A stretch of DNA of 64,000 nucleotides from Camelus bactrianus (lineage: Eukaryota > Chordata > Mammalia > Artiodactyla > Camelidae). The translations under genes and the position numbers were made by a program. Positions 37,945 through 47,165 of this stretch are shown here, in pieces. The DNA is taken from assembly GCF_048773025.1 (NCBI RefSeq), contig NC_133541.1, positions 16,255,412 through 16,319,411 of the forward strand. Direction: 5' to 3'. The notes below the pieces were generated by a model. That model did no database searches. It was not told the DNA's origin and saw nothing but the letters and a program-made list of their open reading frames with translations. The first letter of the stretch is position 1; each line of letters opens with the position of its first letter.

Positions 37945-38010
37945 CTTAATAGTAACTTAAATTACTATTAAGAAAAGTAACTTAGTAACTTAAGTTACTA
38001 TTAAGAAAAG
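37945..38010. repeat. Tandem pair of palindromes
   Basis: The unit CTTAATAGTAACTTAAATTA + CTATTAAG (37945-37972) is a near-perfect 28-bp palindrome. About 37 bases on, TAGTAACTTAAGTTACTA (37984-38001) is a perfect 18-bp palindrome that shares the flank CTATTAAGAAAAG with the first. This looks like a short tandem duplication of a hairpin-forming unit. Confidence 0.85.
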
Positions 38011-38084
38011 AGGTGAGCAGAGAAAGAGGAAGAAGAGCAGCTTTCCCTCACTTTAGAGGTATGAGCCCGTTGCATGCTGTATTT

Positions 38085-38270
38085 TTCGCAGGCTGTGACA
38101 CAAGCACCTATTTCCTGAATCATTAATTCGGTGGATTTAATTATTTAACCCAATAATGGAAATCATTGATGTAAATGACAAACTAATAATTATTGGCAGC
38201 CGGGTCTAAGCTGAATGACTTTGTTACATTTTCCCTTTTTTCTCACTGGTTTAAAAATGTCTTACAAATT
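38085..38270. other. Unique segment, possible conserved noncoding element
   Basis: AATCATTAATTCGGTGG, ATTTAATTATTTAACCC and AACTAATAATTATTGGCAG give several homeodomain-type cores in 100 bases of unique DNA next to a GC-richer stretch. Only appearance supports a regulatory role. Confidence 0.3.
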
Positions 38271-38940
38271 TCCTAACTAGGAGTGGGAGACAGAAGGAAA
38301 CCAGTGCAGCTTCTGTGTGTTCCCACCAGCGTGATGTGCTGAAGAGACAGACTGAGCTACTTGTGACCATAATTTGCGTGGACACAAGGGGGCAGTTTTG
38401 CAGTAACTGGGGTATTTATCCAAACTCAAATAAAGGAAATGACACTGTTAGTAAGCCCAAGGTGAGAGTGTCATTGTATAAAAAACGTTTTACTATAATT
38501 TTAATTGAAGGCTAACATGTGAAATGTTTATGCTAAGACTAGTATCTATTTATTCAGCAAAGTCATTTAGTAATAGAGTTCATTCCAAATGAACCCCTAT
38601 TTTACAAATATTTTTGATACAGATGTTTCTTATAAAAAACTCAACAGTTGTGTTATTTCTCACACAATCTTCTTGAACATTTGATTACTTCAAATGCTTA
38701 GAACCCTTCTGTGGAGGGGACAAAAATAACGGGGGAGATTAAAATGCTGAAGACTTTTTAAAAACATTTGTGTTTGTTTTAGTAAACAAAGGCTTCACAG
38801 AAGGCATGCAATAAGTCAGTTGTAAAATAAAAGATCTGGTCTTTTAAAATTTAGAATTTGGCTGAAAACTGAACAAATATTAACTGTGCTCTATGAAGAA
38901 AAATAGTACTTAATTCCTGCCACGTTATAGAAAATTCAGT
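38271..38940. other. Unique DNA
   Basis: No recognised repeat. The 66-codon frame at 38315-38515 shows no known domain. Confidence 0.4.
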
Positions 38941-39090
38941 TTATTGGGCACCTCTGTGGCAAATGTAGCATTAAACACTTTATACACGTAGTTTTTGTAG
39001 CGTGAGGTATCAGTATTGCCATTTACAGATGGGTAAACCGACATGCAGATGGCTTAGGTGGACAAGCCATGGTCATACTGAAAGGGAGGG
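38941..39090 (-). repeat. MIR SINE fragment
   Basis: Reverse MIR: TTTATTGGGCACCTCTGTGG-like start, TTAAACACTTTATACACGTA, TTGCCATTTACAGATGGGTA and AACCGACATGCAGATGGCTT. It overlaps the start of a 120-codon frame that is therefore not a credible gene. Confidence 0.65.
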
Positions 39091-39484
39091 GAACCCTGTG
39101 GGCACCCCCGCTCAACTTCTGCCTCTTGTTTATAGAAAAGCTGGTCTCCCAGGCCTCCCAGAGTCATTAAAGAGCAGGCTCAAGCTATTAATGAGGACAA
39201 GGCTGCAGGCACCAGGGGATGGCGATGACTCTGGCCACCTATCTCAACGATTAACCAAGATTACTTCCCTAATTCCCTTTAGAAGTTTCAGGGCAGAAGA
39301 GAATCTTTGGAGTTTTTTTGGAGGGTGGATGCTGATCCCATCAGGTTGCAGCCTTTCTGGTTAGAAGCTACAGTCCTTCTTGTTACCAAGCCTGTTGCCC
39401 CTAGGATCATACCCTTGCCTCTCCCTGGACTAGAAACCAGTTGTTCTTATCTAAGTCTCAGGAGTCAGCTGCAAAAAAGAAACA

Positions 39485-39963
39485 AGAACCAGTTAGAACC
39501 CACGGAGTCCAAGATGGTGGAGGATTTGACTTCCAGTGGACCTTGAGCCTCATCACGCACTCACGGTAATGTATCAGCATGCTAAATGAAACACCCACCA
39601 GCACCACGACTGTTGATAATTGCCATGACAACAACTGCAAAAGCCCATGAGAGGACTGCAAAGCTCAAACAAGGAGTGATTGGATCCATCACACCGGGAA
39701 GGAAGACACGATGGCAGAAGCCTCCCCTGAAAGTCCACGTGGCCTGACTTGGGCTGGAGCTGTCCCTACTCCCCATCTTGGCCGACGGCTCTCCGCTCCA
39801 GCACCTTCTCCTCACTCCAGCACTTTCCATCTATTTCCCCTTCTGAGAAATAAAGCAGCTCTTCACTTCGTCCCCCTACCTCTGCTGTGCAAACCCCTTC
39901 ACAGCTGGCGGCAAAAACCCACACTTTGGTGGGCTTCCTATAGGGGACCCTCCACCTGCTAAC
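39485..39963 (+). mobile_element. Solo LTR, class I ERV (copy A)
   Basis: A fossil LTR in the plus direction. The U3-like block GTCCAAGATGGTGGAGGATT, TGACTTCCAGTGGACCTTGA, GTAATGTATCAGCATGCTAA and ATTGCCATGACAACAAC is typical of gamma-retrovirus-like LTRs. A poly(A) signal AATAAA lies at 39849-39854, followed by an R/U5-like CAGCTGGCGGCAAAAACCCA and CACTTTGGTGGGCTTCC. It shares the U3 block with copy B (44592-45278) but not the 3' half. The 5' limit may lie further left. No internal region adjoins it. Several frames (67-83 codons, both strands) lie inside it and are not genes. Confidence 0.65.
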
Positions 39964-40756
39964 AATACAACTCTGGGGTCTCTGCTTCTAGATTCTGACC
40001 CACAGCTGCCATCTCCAGTTTCTAACTGGGACGGCATCACACTAAGACTGTCAGGCTGAGGAAACTTTGCCAGTGCATCTTGGCAAGTTTCAGCATTTAC
40101 CGGTTCTCTGGCCTTGTGCAGCTGATTGCCATCAGTACAGCTTGAGCTCTTCAGGTATAAATATATCTCCCTAGAACCCAGATTTAATTCCTATCACATA
40201 CCTATGAAGAAGCAAGACACTACTTAATTCTTAATATAATTGGAATTTTAAAAAAAACTTTGTTTTTCAATCATTCAGGGTATTAAAAACCAAAGCTACA
40301 CAGATGGAGAGCCAGAAGTGAACATAAAATTGACAAACAGAATCAACACTCAAAATATAAATGGAGACCCTCTAGGGATTAAACTCTAGGGATTAAGGCA
40401 GTCACATTGAGCAATTAATTTTTTTTCTCTCTTGGTTCCTAACTATTTTAATGTATTTTTTTATTTGATAATAACAGTACTTTTATCTAAAATATAGTAA
40501 GTTTTTACACTTATAAATACTATGCAGAGGAACACTAAGTGTTATAAAACTCATGTTTTAATGACAATAAATTTCTGTATCTATTTCTACTGATATATTT
40601 CAAGTAATGAATGAAACCTGTTTTAAGGATTTCTGTACATGCTAAATACCTCTTCACTTCTATTGTATAGTGAAATCTACTTTCTAAGAATTCTTATTGA
40701 ATAATGTTTAAAACCAGTTTGGTACAATATAGTGAAAAAGGGTGCCTACAGGACAG
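39964..40756. other. Unique DNA
   Basis: Contains a small direct repeat of CTCTAGGGATTAA near 40368-40397. Otherwise nothing recognised. Confidence 0.45.
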
Positions 40757-40930
40757 CAGCACATATACCAGGTACTAGAAACGTCCAAAATTTGTTTTAT
40801 TTAATCCTAATACCAACCCTGTGGAGTAATCATATCTGTTCCATATTTTGGAAAAAAAACGGATGTTTCCAAAAGCTGACTAAATCGCTCTCAAACTTGT
40901 AACCATTAAGTGACAGAGGCTAACTGTAAA
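40757..40930 (-). repeat. MIR SINE
   Basis: Reverse MIR: AGCACATATACCAGGTACTA, TTTTATTTAATCCTAATACC, AACCCTGTGGAGTAATCATA and GTAACCATTAAGTGACAGAG. Confidence 0.65.
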
Positions 40931-41323
40931 CTAGATACACTGGCTCAAAAGTCTCTCTGTGACTCCACCCTCTCTTGAAATACATTCTGATTTCATTGTA
41001 CTTGCATGATTGTTGGGGTGTCTACTGAATCATATTGAAAAAAGAAACAGGTGGATGGTTATAGAGGTAATTAGCAAAGGTGTGAATCCTTTAATTACTA
41101 ACAATTTTCCTAAACCATTAATTATTTCCCAGTGTTCAGTCTCATTCAGGGCCTAATACCAATTTGACATTGAGACCGAGAGATAATTTGGTCATCAGAT
41201 AGGAAAGTTAGGGTAGTTGATGATGGACTTGGGACCAGGACAGAGGAAAGGTTAGTTAGTACAGATTGGATTTAGGTTAAATTATAATTAATATTTGTTA
41301 ATCTCCTGATGAGTGAATGCCAC

Positions 41324-41698
41324 TGTATTAGTTTGCTAGGGTCATCATCACAAATAACCACAGATAGGGTGACTTCACAGAACTGTATTTTCTCACAGTC
41401 CTGGAGGCTGGAAGACAGGTCAAGGTGTCTGCAGGTTTCCCTCTAGGCCTCTCTCCTTGACTTGTAGACGGCCACCACCTCCTCTGTCTCTGCCTGGTAT
41501 TTCCTCTGCACTGCCTGTGTCCTTATCTCCTCTTCTTTTGAGGACACCAGCCATATTGGATTAAAGCCCACCCCCAAAACCCTATTTCAACTTAATTACC
41601 TCTTAAAAGCCTAATTTCCAAATAGAGTCAAATTCTGAGGTATTGGGGGTTAGGTCTCCAACATATCAGTTTTCAGGGGACATATTTCAGCTCATAAC
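41324..41698 (-). mobile_element. Solo LTR, ERVL-MaLR (MLT1/MST type), reverse
   Basis: The plus strand starts TGTATTAGTTTGCTAGGGTC and runs through TTTTCTCACAGTCCTGGAGG, AAGGTGTCTGCAGG, CTCTCTCCTTGACTTGTAGA, GAGGACACCAGCCATATTGG and TTCTGAGGTATTGGGGGTTA to GCTCATAAC. This is the reverse complement of the family at 8951-9503. It is an old, non-coding solo LTR, apparently inserted into an older L2-like element (left piece 41285-41323, right piece from 41699). Confidence 0.75.
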
Positions 41699-41790
41699 TG
41701 TTACTATGCTAAGTTCCATGTTGAAAACAAAGATACTATAAAGAAAAATTTGCTTCCATGAAGTTCCTGGCAGGAGAATAACTGCCTCGA
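41699..41790 (-). repeat. Possible L2 fragment beside the LTR
   Basis: TATGCTAAGTTCCATG, AAACAAAGATACTATAAAG and CTTCCATGAAGTTC resemble reverse L2 text such as TGTGCTAAG...ACAAAGAT...GAGGAGCTC. With 41285-41323 (AATATTTGTTAATCTCCTGA) it would make one L2 split by the LTR. Weak. Confidence 0.3.
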
Positions 41791-41904
41791 ACAAGAATCT
41801 TCTTGTCTAGCCAGGTCATCCTATAAATGCCACAAAATTTTTCCTTCTTCAACAAAAACTAGTGGTGATGCTTCTTCACTTAAATGTCTTAAGTGTGCTT
41901 CTGT

Positions 41905-42165
41905 TAATTAGATACTACATTCACACTCCTCAGCATAATAATTAAGGTCCGGACCCACTAGTCCACCTTCTCTCAGTACAGTAACATCTTCTCTTACAGC
42001 ACCTTCGCAGTTCTGAAACTTAATCAACAAGCACCCATTAATAGTCTAACATCTCTGACCATGTTCTCATTTCCCTCCCAGGCTCTGCTTTCTGCTTTCA
42101 CTTGCGCACAGTTTCTTCTGCCTTGGAATGTCTCTTTCCTTTTCCCTTGTAGGACAGTCTGCTCA
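41905..42165 (+). repeat. L2 LINE fragment
   Basis: Sense L2: TTCACACTCCTCAGCATAAT, CACCTTCGCAGTTCTG, GCTTTCACTTGCGCACAGTT and TCTGCCTTGGAATGTCTCTT (the ...TTTGCACATGCTGTTCCCTC...CTGCCTGGAATG... region). It appears to resume at 42630-42705. Confidence 0.6.
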
Positions 42166-42181
42166 GCTGGTCTTCACAATT

Positions 42182-42479
42182 GTGAATCTTTCCCTTGAGA
42201 CTCCATTTCCCAGATTTTCTTGCAATGCTATGTAGACACATTCCTGATTCTAGTCAAGGAAATGAGACGCAACAGATATGGGCCATGTCTGAGTCAAGAC
42301 TTTTTAAGAAAATGGTTTGTCCTCTTGTGCCCCTCAGAATTAGACAGTATAGACCTGAGGGATGGGCCTGGGTCTCTGAATTGGCCAGGGAGAAGAGTTG
42401 CCTATTGACCTTGATAGCACACAACTATAGCCTGATTGAGAAAAACACTTCCATAGTGTTTGAGACATTATATGTGCAT
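42182..42479 (+). repeat. Unresolved old interspersed repeat
   Basis: CCAGATTTTCTTGCAATGCT followed by ATGTAGACACATTCCTGATT, CTAGTCAAGGAAATGAGACG, GAGGGATGGGCCTGGGTCTC and ATTGACCTTGATAGCACACA recall an old mammalian repeat that begins with a note of a transported-cotton pattern (…CTAGTTCTGGCCAATGAGATG…GCCTGGGTCCCTGA…). I cannot name its family. The two overlapping plus frames here (98 and 62 codons) derive from it. Confidence 0.35.
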
Positions 42480-42480
42480 G

Positions 42481-42567
<87 letters not shown>

Positions 42568-42568
42568 A
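42480..42568. repeat. (GATA)n microsatellite
   Basis: About twenty GATA units with one break (AATA near 42522) and a closing GACA run. It is a strong candidate for length variation. Confidence 0.97.
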
Positions 42569-42629
42569 GGAACACATAGGTCCGTATGGTAGTTTAGTCT
42601 AGCCCAGCCTACTCAAGAAATATATCTAA

Positions 42630-42705
42630 CTACTGAATTTTTATTTGTATTTCAAAAGCCAGCTCAAACAGTATTTTATGTAAAATTTTCTTCCAAGTTC
42701 CCTCC
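42630..42705 (+). repeat. L2 LINE fragment (continuation)
   Basis: AAAAGCCAGCTCAAACAGTA and TTCTTCCAAGTTCCCTCCTT match the L2 text that normally follows the segment at 41905-42165 (CAGCTCAAATGCCACCTCC...). Confidence 0.5.
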
Positions 42706-43289
42706 TTCTGGACCACACACCCTGCAGATCTAGAAAGGAGCAGCAAGTAGAAGGCATTGTAAAGAAAGCATCGTCAGGACCTAATGATGAATTAGATGGT
42801 CTGACAAGATGAAGAATGGATAGCGCAGGAATGGAAAAGAAGGTTGCAACAAGTTTCTAAGTTTAAAGGATAAAGGAGCTATTTGAGTGGCAGAGCTGAT
42901 AACTTCAAGCTTTGACCTATTGAGTTTCAGATGGAACATGAAATTAGATCCATTTAACCACTATTTATAAATACAGAAAGGCTAGGATAAATTTATAGTT
43001 ATGATTGATTCTCTAAAAATTGTTTGGCAAGCCTGTCTGAGATGAAACATGGAAGGGAGAAATGTACAGGAAAAGGCAATATGGCAGGGAACATGATCCT
43101 GGAGATCTGAACTTTGGAAAGGCCAATTTTGGGGTCCCAGGATAGTACTGTACTATTCAAACAGAATAAATAAAAAGGCAATTTAGATGGAGTAATGTGA
43201 AAAGCTGAGAGAAACATTTGAAAAGATGTAAAACTTTATGAAAGATAATTCAAATCATTGTGTTATACAATTATTAGTATGAGGATGTA
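42706..43289. other. Unique or unresolved DNA
   Basis: No gene and no named repeat. The composition is less AT-rich than the surroundings, and part may be an old LTR or MER element. Confidence 0.35.
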
Positions 43290-43400
43290 GGCTCTCTGAG
43301 AGTAGAAATATTTTTTTTTCCCAGCTTCCTTAGTCTCAGTGCCTAGAATAGTGCCTGACACATAAGAAATGTTCAATAAATATGGTTAAACCAGTAGATT
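43290..43400 (+). repeat. L2 LINE 3' end
   Basis: TAGGCTCTCTGAGAGTAGAA followed by CTCAGTGCCTAGAATAGTGC and CTGACACATAAGAAATGTTC + AATAAATA: the characteristic L2 3' terminus. Confidence 0.75.
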
Positions 43401-44329
43401 GAAAACATTGGAAAGAACAGTCCTATTGAATTATCAAATTATTAAAAATAGATATGTACTCAATTATAGAACTTAAGGAGAAAGACTTGAATATGCTTGT
43501 TAAGGTGGGAGTTTGAGCACCTGAGAAAAGTAAAGGTTTGAAAAAGAGGAGAATGTCATGAAAATACATTCTCTGTCAGGGGCTTTGACAAACAATAAGT
43601 GAAATCAGACTGAATGGATTTCAATAGCAAATTGAATAAAATATCTTATGATATCTGAGTACCTTGGCAATGAGGAGGCTTCACTTGGTGATAAAGCAAG
43701 CAGGTAGCAGGTTACCTGGAACACAGAGGAGATTTCATAGATGACCCCTAATTTATGTCATAAGTTAATCAACGGAGTGGTAGGAGAATTGTCAATATGT
43801 TTTATATTCAGTGACTTCAGCCTTTTCTAGTTACCAGGAATAAGCAAATTACCTACTAACTCCTAATCAGACCTACTGGCTTGAGACTTTCAGTTAGAGA
43901 AGAGCTGTTTGAATAAGGACAATGTTCATGAAATAAATATACTAGGAAGGGCAGTGAGTATGTCAGAGCAGCCTCAAGCATTCAGGAGAAGGAAAAGTAA
44001 ACTCCCTCTAAAGCATCTAGGCACCCATTCCCTGCTGAGAACTGCAGGTGTGTGGCTGGAAGCAGTTGGATCACGTAGAAGGCGGCCCAGCGGGAGGGCT
44101 TCCAATGGTCCTGCTGAACAGCCACTGCACTATTTCTCCGGCTCTCCTGGGGATTCTCCAAGCAAGCTGAGGCCCTTTAAGAAAGTCATGTTTTGCTTAA
44201 GCCAGCTAAAACAAATTTTGTTGTAGGCAATGAAGAGTATATTAGCAATTCAAATTAATTGTTACTTTTGCCTATTATATTGACATTCACAGTGGCTGAA
44301 AATTATCACTTGTTGACAGATCAGTTCCC
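43401..44329. other. Unique or unresolved DNA
   Basis: The 105-codon frame at 43909-44226 has an Arg/Pro-rich middle and no known domain. The DNA around 44060-44180 is richer in GC, and GCTTAAGCCAGCT near 44195 resembles the tail of old LTR or MER repeats. Confidence 0.35.
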
Positions 44330-44470
44330 ATTTCATTCAGCCGCTCTGGGAGATCAAAGATTAACCTATCTTGTTTTCCTCTGTATTCCTACAGCTAAGA
44401 ACAGTATGTATATGATGCATAAAAAGCAGTTAGTAAATATATGCTACATGAACAATGAAGTTTATGAATG
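44330..44470 (+). repeat. L2 LINE 3' end
   Basis: TTGTTTTCCTCTGTATTCCT, ACAGCTAAGAACAGTATGTA, TAGTAAATATATGCTACATG and GAATGAATAC follow the L2 3'-terminal pattern. Confidence 0.5.
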
Positions 44471-44591
44471 AATACTTCCCAAATTCATGTCTATCAGGGA
44501 CATTCTGGCAGAATTAGCTTAATAAAGGAATGTGACCATTATTGGCTCCCTAACAGGAATTGGTTTTAATGCTGCAAACCTCTAGTTACCC

Positions 44592-45278
44592 TGTGTGAAC
44601 TAGCAAGCTCAAGCATGGCCAAGGCAGGTCTTACTGAAACAGGAAGGAAGGGGGCAGGGCACAGCCATTAAAGGAATGACACAGCAATTAGCACCAAGAT
44701 GGCAGAAAAGTCAACTCCCAATAGGCTTTGAGCCCAAGATGGCAGGAGATTTGACTTCCATTTGAACCTTGAGCTTCATTATATGCTCATTATAATGTAT
44801 TAGCATAAATGGCACTCCCATAGGCACCATGACAGTTCCAAGGCTAGCCATAAAAGGTCAAAAAGTGAGCAGTGGCCCAATTCCAGGGGATCCCAGCCCT
44901 TTCCTCAAAGTGGCTGGAATAATCCTCCCACTTGCTAGTATATGAAATAACCAAGCCCATAAAAACTAGCAATGCTGCACCTCACGGCCTCTCACTCCCT
45001 CACCATCCCAGACAGCCCACACTCTATGGAGTGTGTATCTACTCTTACTTTAAACACCCACCCCCATGCCAAGTGGCCTCTCTGGCCTTTTGAGATGGCC
45101 TACACTCTGTCTCTGTAGTGTGCATCTCCCTGGATAAATCTACTTTCACTCAACTTTGGCTTGCTCTTGAATTCTTTCTTCTGCAAAGCTGGGGACGCTT
45201 ACTTGGTGGGGCACATCCCAGGGACTCAACCAAGACCTGGGACACGCCCATCCTCTCTAGCCCTATTTTGTTGTAGCA
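44592..45278 (+). mobile_element. Solo LTR, class I ERV (copy B)
   Basis: A fossil LTR in the plus direction, about 690 bp. The U3 part has GCCCAAGATGGCAGGAGATT, TGACTTCCATTTGAACCTTG and GCACCATGACAGTTCC, the same block as copy A at 39485. The later part differs: TTCCAGGGGATCCCAGCCC, GAAATAACCAAGCCCATAAA, GGCCTCTCACTCCCTCACC, TATGGAGTGTGTATCTACTC, then GCTTGCTCTTGAATTCTTTC and GGTGGGGCACATCCCAGGGA. These are typical R/U5 features of class I LTRs. No gag, pol or env text adjoins it. Ends are approximate. Confidence 0.7.
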
Positions 45279-46909
45279 CTATGCCTGATATTACAAAGAC
45301 TAATAAGTCAGAACCACTCTGGTAAATAGATCAACCACACTGATATTCCAGTTGGGGGAATCTTGATAGAACACTTGGGTCTGACCACTCTCCATGGTGT
45401 ATCCTGATGAAGGGTCATTTGAAGAAACAGACTCAGCCGGCCACCCAACTTCCAAACAATGCAAATTAAATCTCAAGAGTGGGAGTCCAGAGAAGGAAAA
45501 AAAAAAAAAAGATAATTTCTATGGTAATAAAGTATCACAAATATCTACATATAGAAGTTTTACAAGTGGTTAATGATTGGTCAAAGATAAAATCAAACAG
45601 TATATTTATTTGGAAATCACTTCTTTATATAGATGATAATTTTTGTGAACTATTTTTATCATCATTATTAATATTATCATTGTTAATACTGCCTTTTTGT
45701 TAGGTTTGGCCTAAATACTTCCATGTTTTCAAAGATTTTATATTAACTATTAGGTGTAGAAACCTATGATCTACAATAGACCAAACTGGGATGTTAATCT
45801 CCTAACCCAAATACTTGATTGTATATATTTATGGCACTTCAATCATCATTCCCCATCTCTGATGTACTATTACATATGATTTTATAAACATGAATAACTG
45901 CAGGCTAGAGAAAGAGAAAGAAACAGATCCATTTCTCTCCACTTCCAGAAAGCGAAGTGACATTTCAAACTGCCAGAAACACTTGCTGTTAATTGCTCTC
46001 ATTGATTATTCCATTCTGTTGTGGGAATCCAGCTTGCCTTCCCATTGCCTCTGCATTGTAGGGGGAAGTATTATTTGATTCATGAATTCTTAAACTGAAA
46101 CTGAAACCAGACTTCCCGCTATTACGCCCCTGTGCATACCCAACAGCTTACGTCCTCTTAGCCTCTCTTCATTTAACTTCCTTCCACTGTCCCAATGCAA
46201 ATAAATGTGGTTATTACCTTTAAACATAACCTGTTGGTAGAAGTGGCATGACACACTGTAGATCTTCCATTACATTCTTATTGATCCTGAAAACAGATAC
46301 CCAACGTAAAATAAACTGATAATTTATATAGGTACTCACTTAAAAATATATAGGTATATGTGTGATATATATTTATATATACATATATATTTATTTTTAT
46401 ATAAACTTGCCTAGAATTTTTCTCATAATTTTTTTATGGCTTTAAAACGTAACCAGATTTTTCCTTTGTTTGTTTCTAAGAACGTGATGCCAAGAAACTG
46501 AGGGACTACATAATCTTCAAAATATGCCCCTAAGGAAGGTGATTGTAGCCCTAGAGGAATTTAAAATAAAGTATTATTCCATAAGAAATATTTAATTTTG
46601 CATTAAAATGATAATCCTTTAATTCTAACACAATGATGATGATTTAAATAGAAAATAAGCCTAAATATAGAGTAGGCAAAACAAAAATAGACAAGGAAAA
46701 TGAAATATTTCCAGCTGATACAAAATCTATCTTTAGTCCATTGCTGACAAATTGCTAGATAAACAAACAGGGTTACTTGTTTATATGTGTATTACGTCAA
46801 GACATCAAGATATTCTGACTGAAAATCACATATGAAAATAAGACTCAAGGTTAAATAGTTGAACTAAAGGTGATGGCAATGAAGTTACTTTTATTTAATA
46901 TAAAAACTA
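45279..46909. other. Unique DNA, AT-rich
   Basis: Contains an A-run near 45499-45511 and a TATA-rich stretch at 46346-46402. The small frames at 45479-45703 and 45890-46078 match nothing. Confidence 0.45.
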
Positions 46910-47165
46910 GGTGTTGGGAAGGGATAAATTGGGAGTTTGAGATTTGCAGATGCTAATATACATAGAATAGATAAACAACCAGTTCATACTGTATAGCACA
47001 AGGAACTATATTCAGTATCTTTTAGTAACTTACAGTGAAAAAGAATATGAAAACAAATATATGTCTGTTCATGTATGACTGAAGCATTATGCTATACACC
47101 AGAAATTGACACAACATTGTAAACTGACTATACTTCAATACAAAATATATATATATACAAAAAAA
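46910..47165 (+). mobile_element. LINE-1, 3' UTR-only insertion
   Basis: Only the last 250 bases of an L1 are present: GGGAAGGGATAAATTGGGAG, TGTATAGCACAAGGAACTAT, ATTCAGTATCTTTTAGTAAC, AGCATTATGCTATACACCAG and TTGTAAACTGACTATACTTC, then an A/TA tail. It is the same 3' UTR type as the copies ending at 5640, 11935 and 52255. Heavily 5'-truncated. Confidence 0.9.

Noticed and set aside
39002-39364. 120-codon plus frame as a gene
   Set aside because: It begins inside a MIR; the translation shows no known domain and the frame is not supported by neighbours.
42480-42568. CRISPR-like regular repeat
   Set aside because: Simple GATA units with no spacers; a microsatellite.
43909-44226. 105-codon Arg/Pro-rich frame as a gene
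   Set aside because: No domain, no CpG island or splice context, and the DNA looks like an old repeat tail.
39964-44591. Retroviral interior between the two class I LTRs
   Set aside because: The interval holds MIR, L2, a reverse MaLR LTR and unique DNA; no gag, pol or env text is recognisable.
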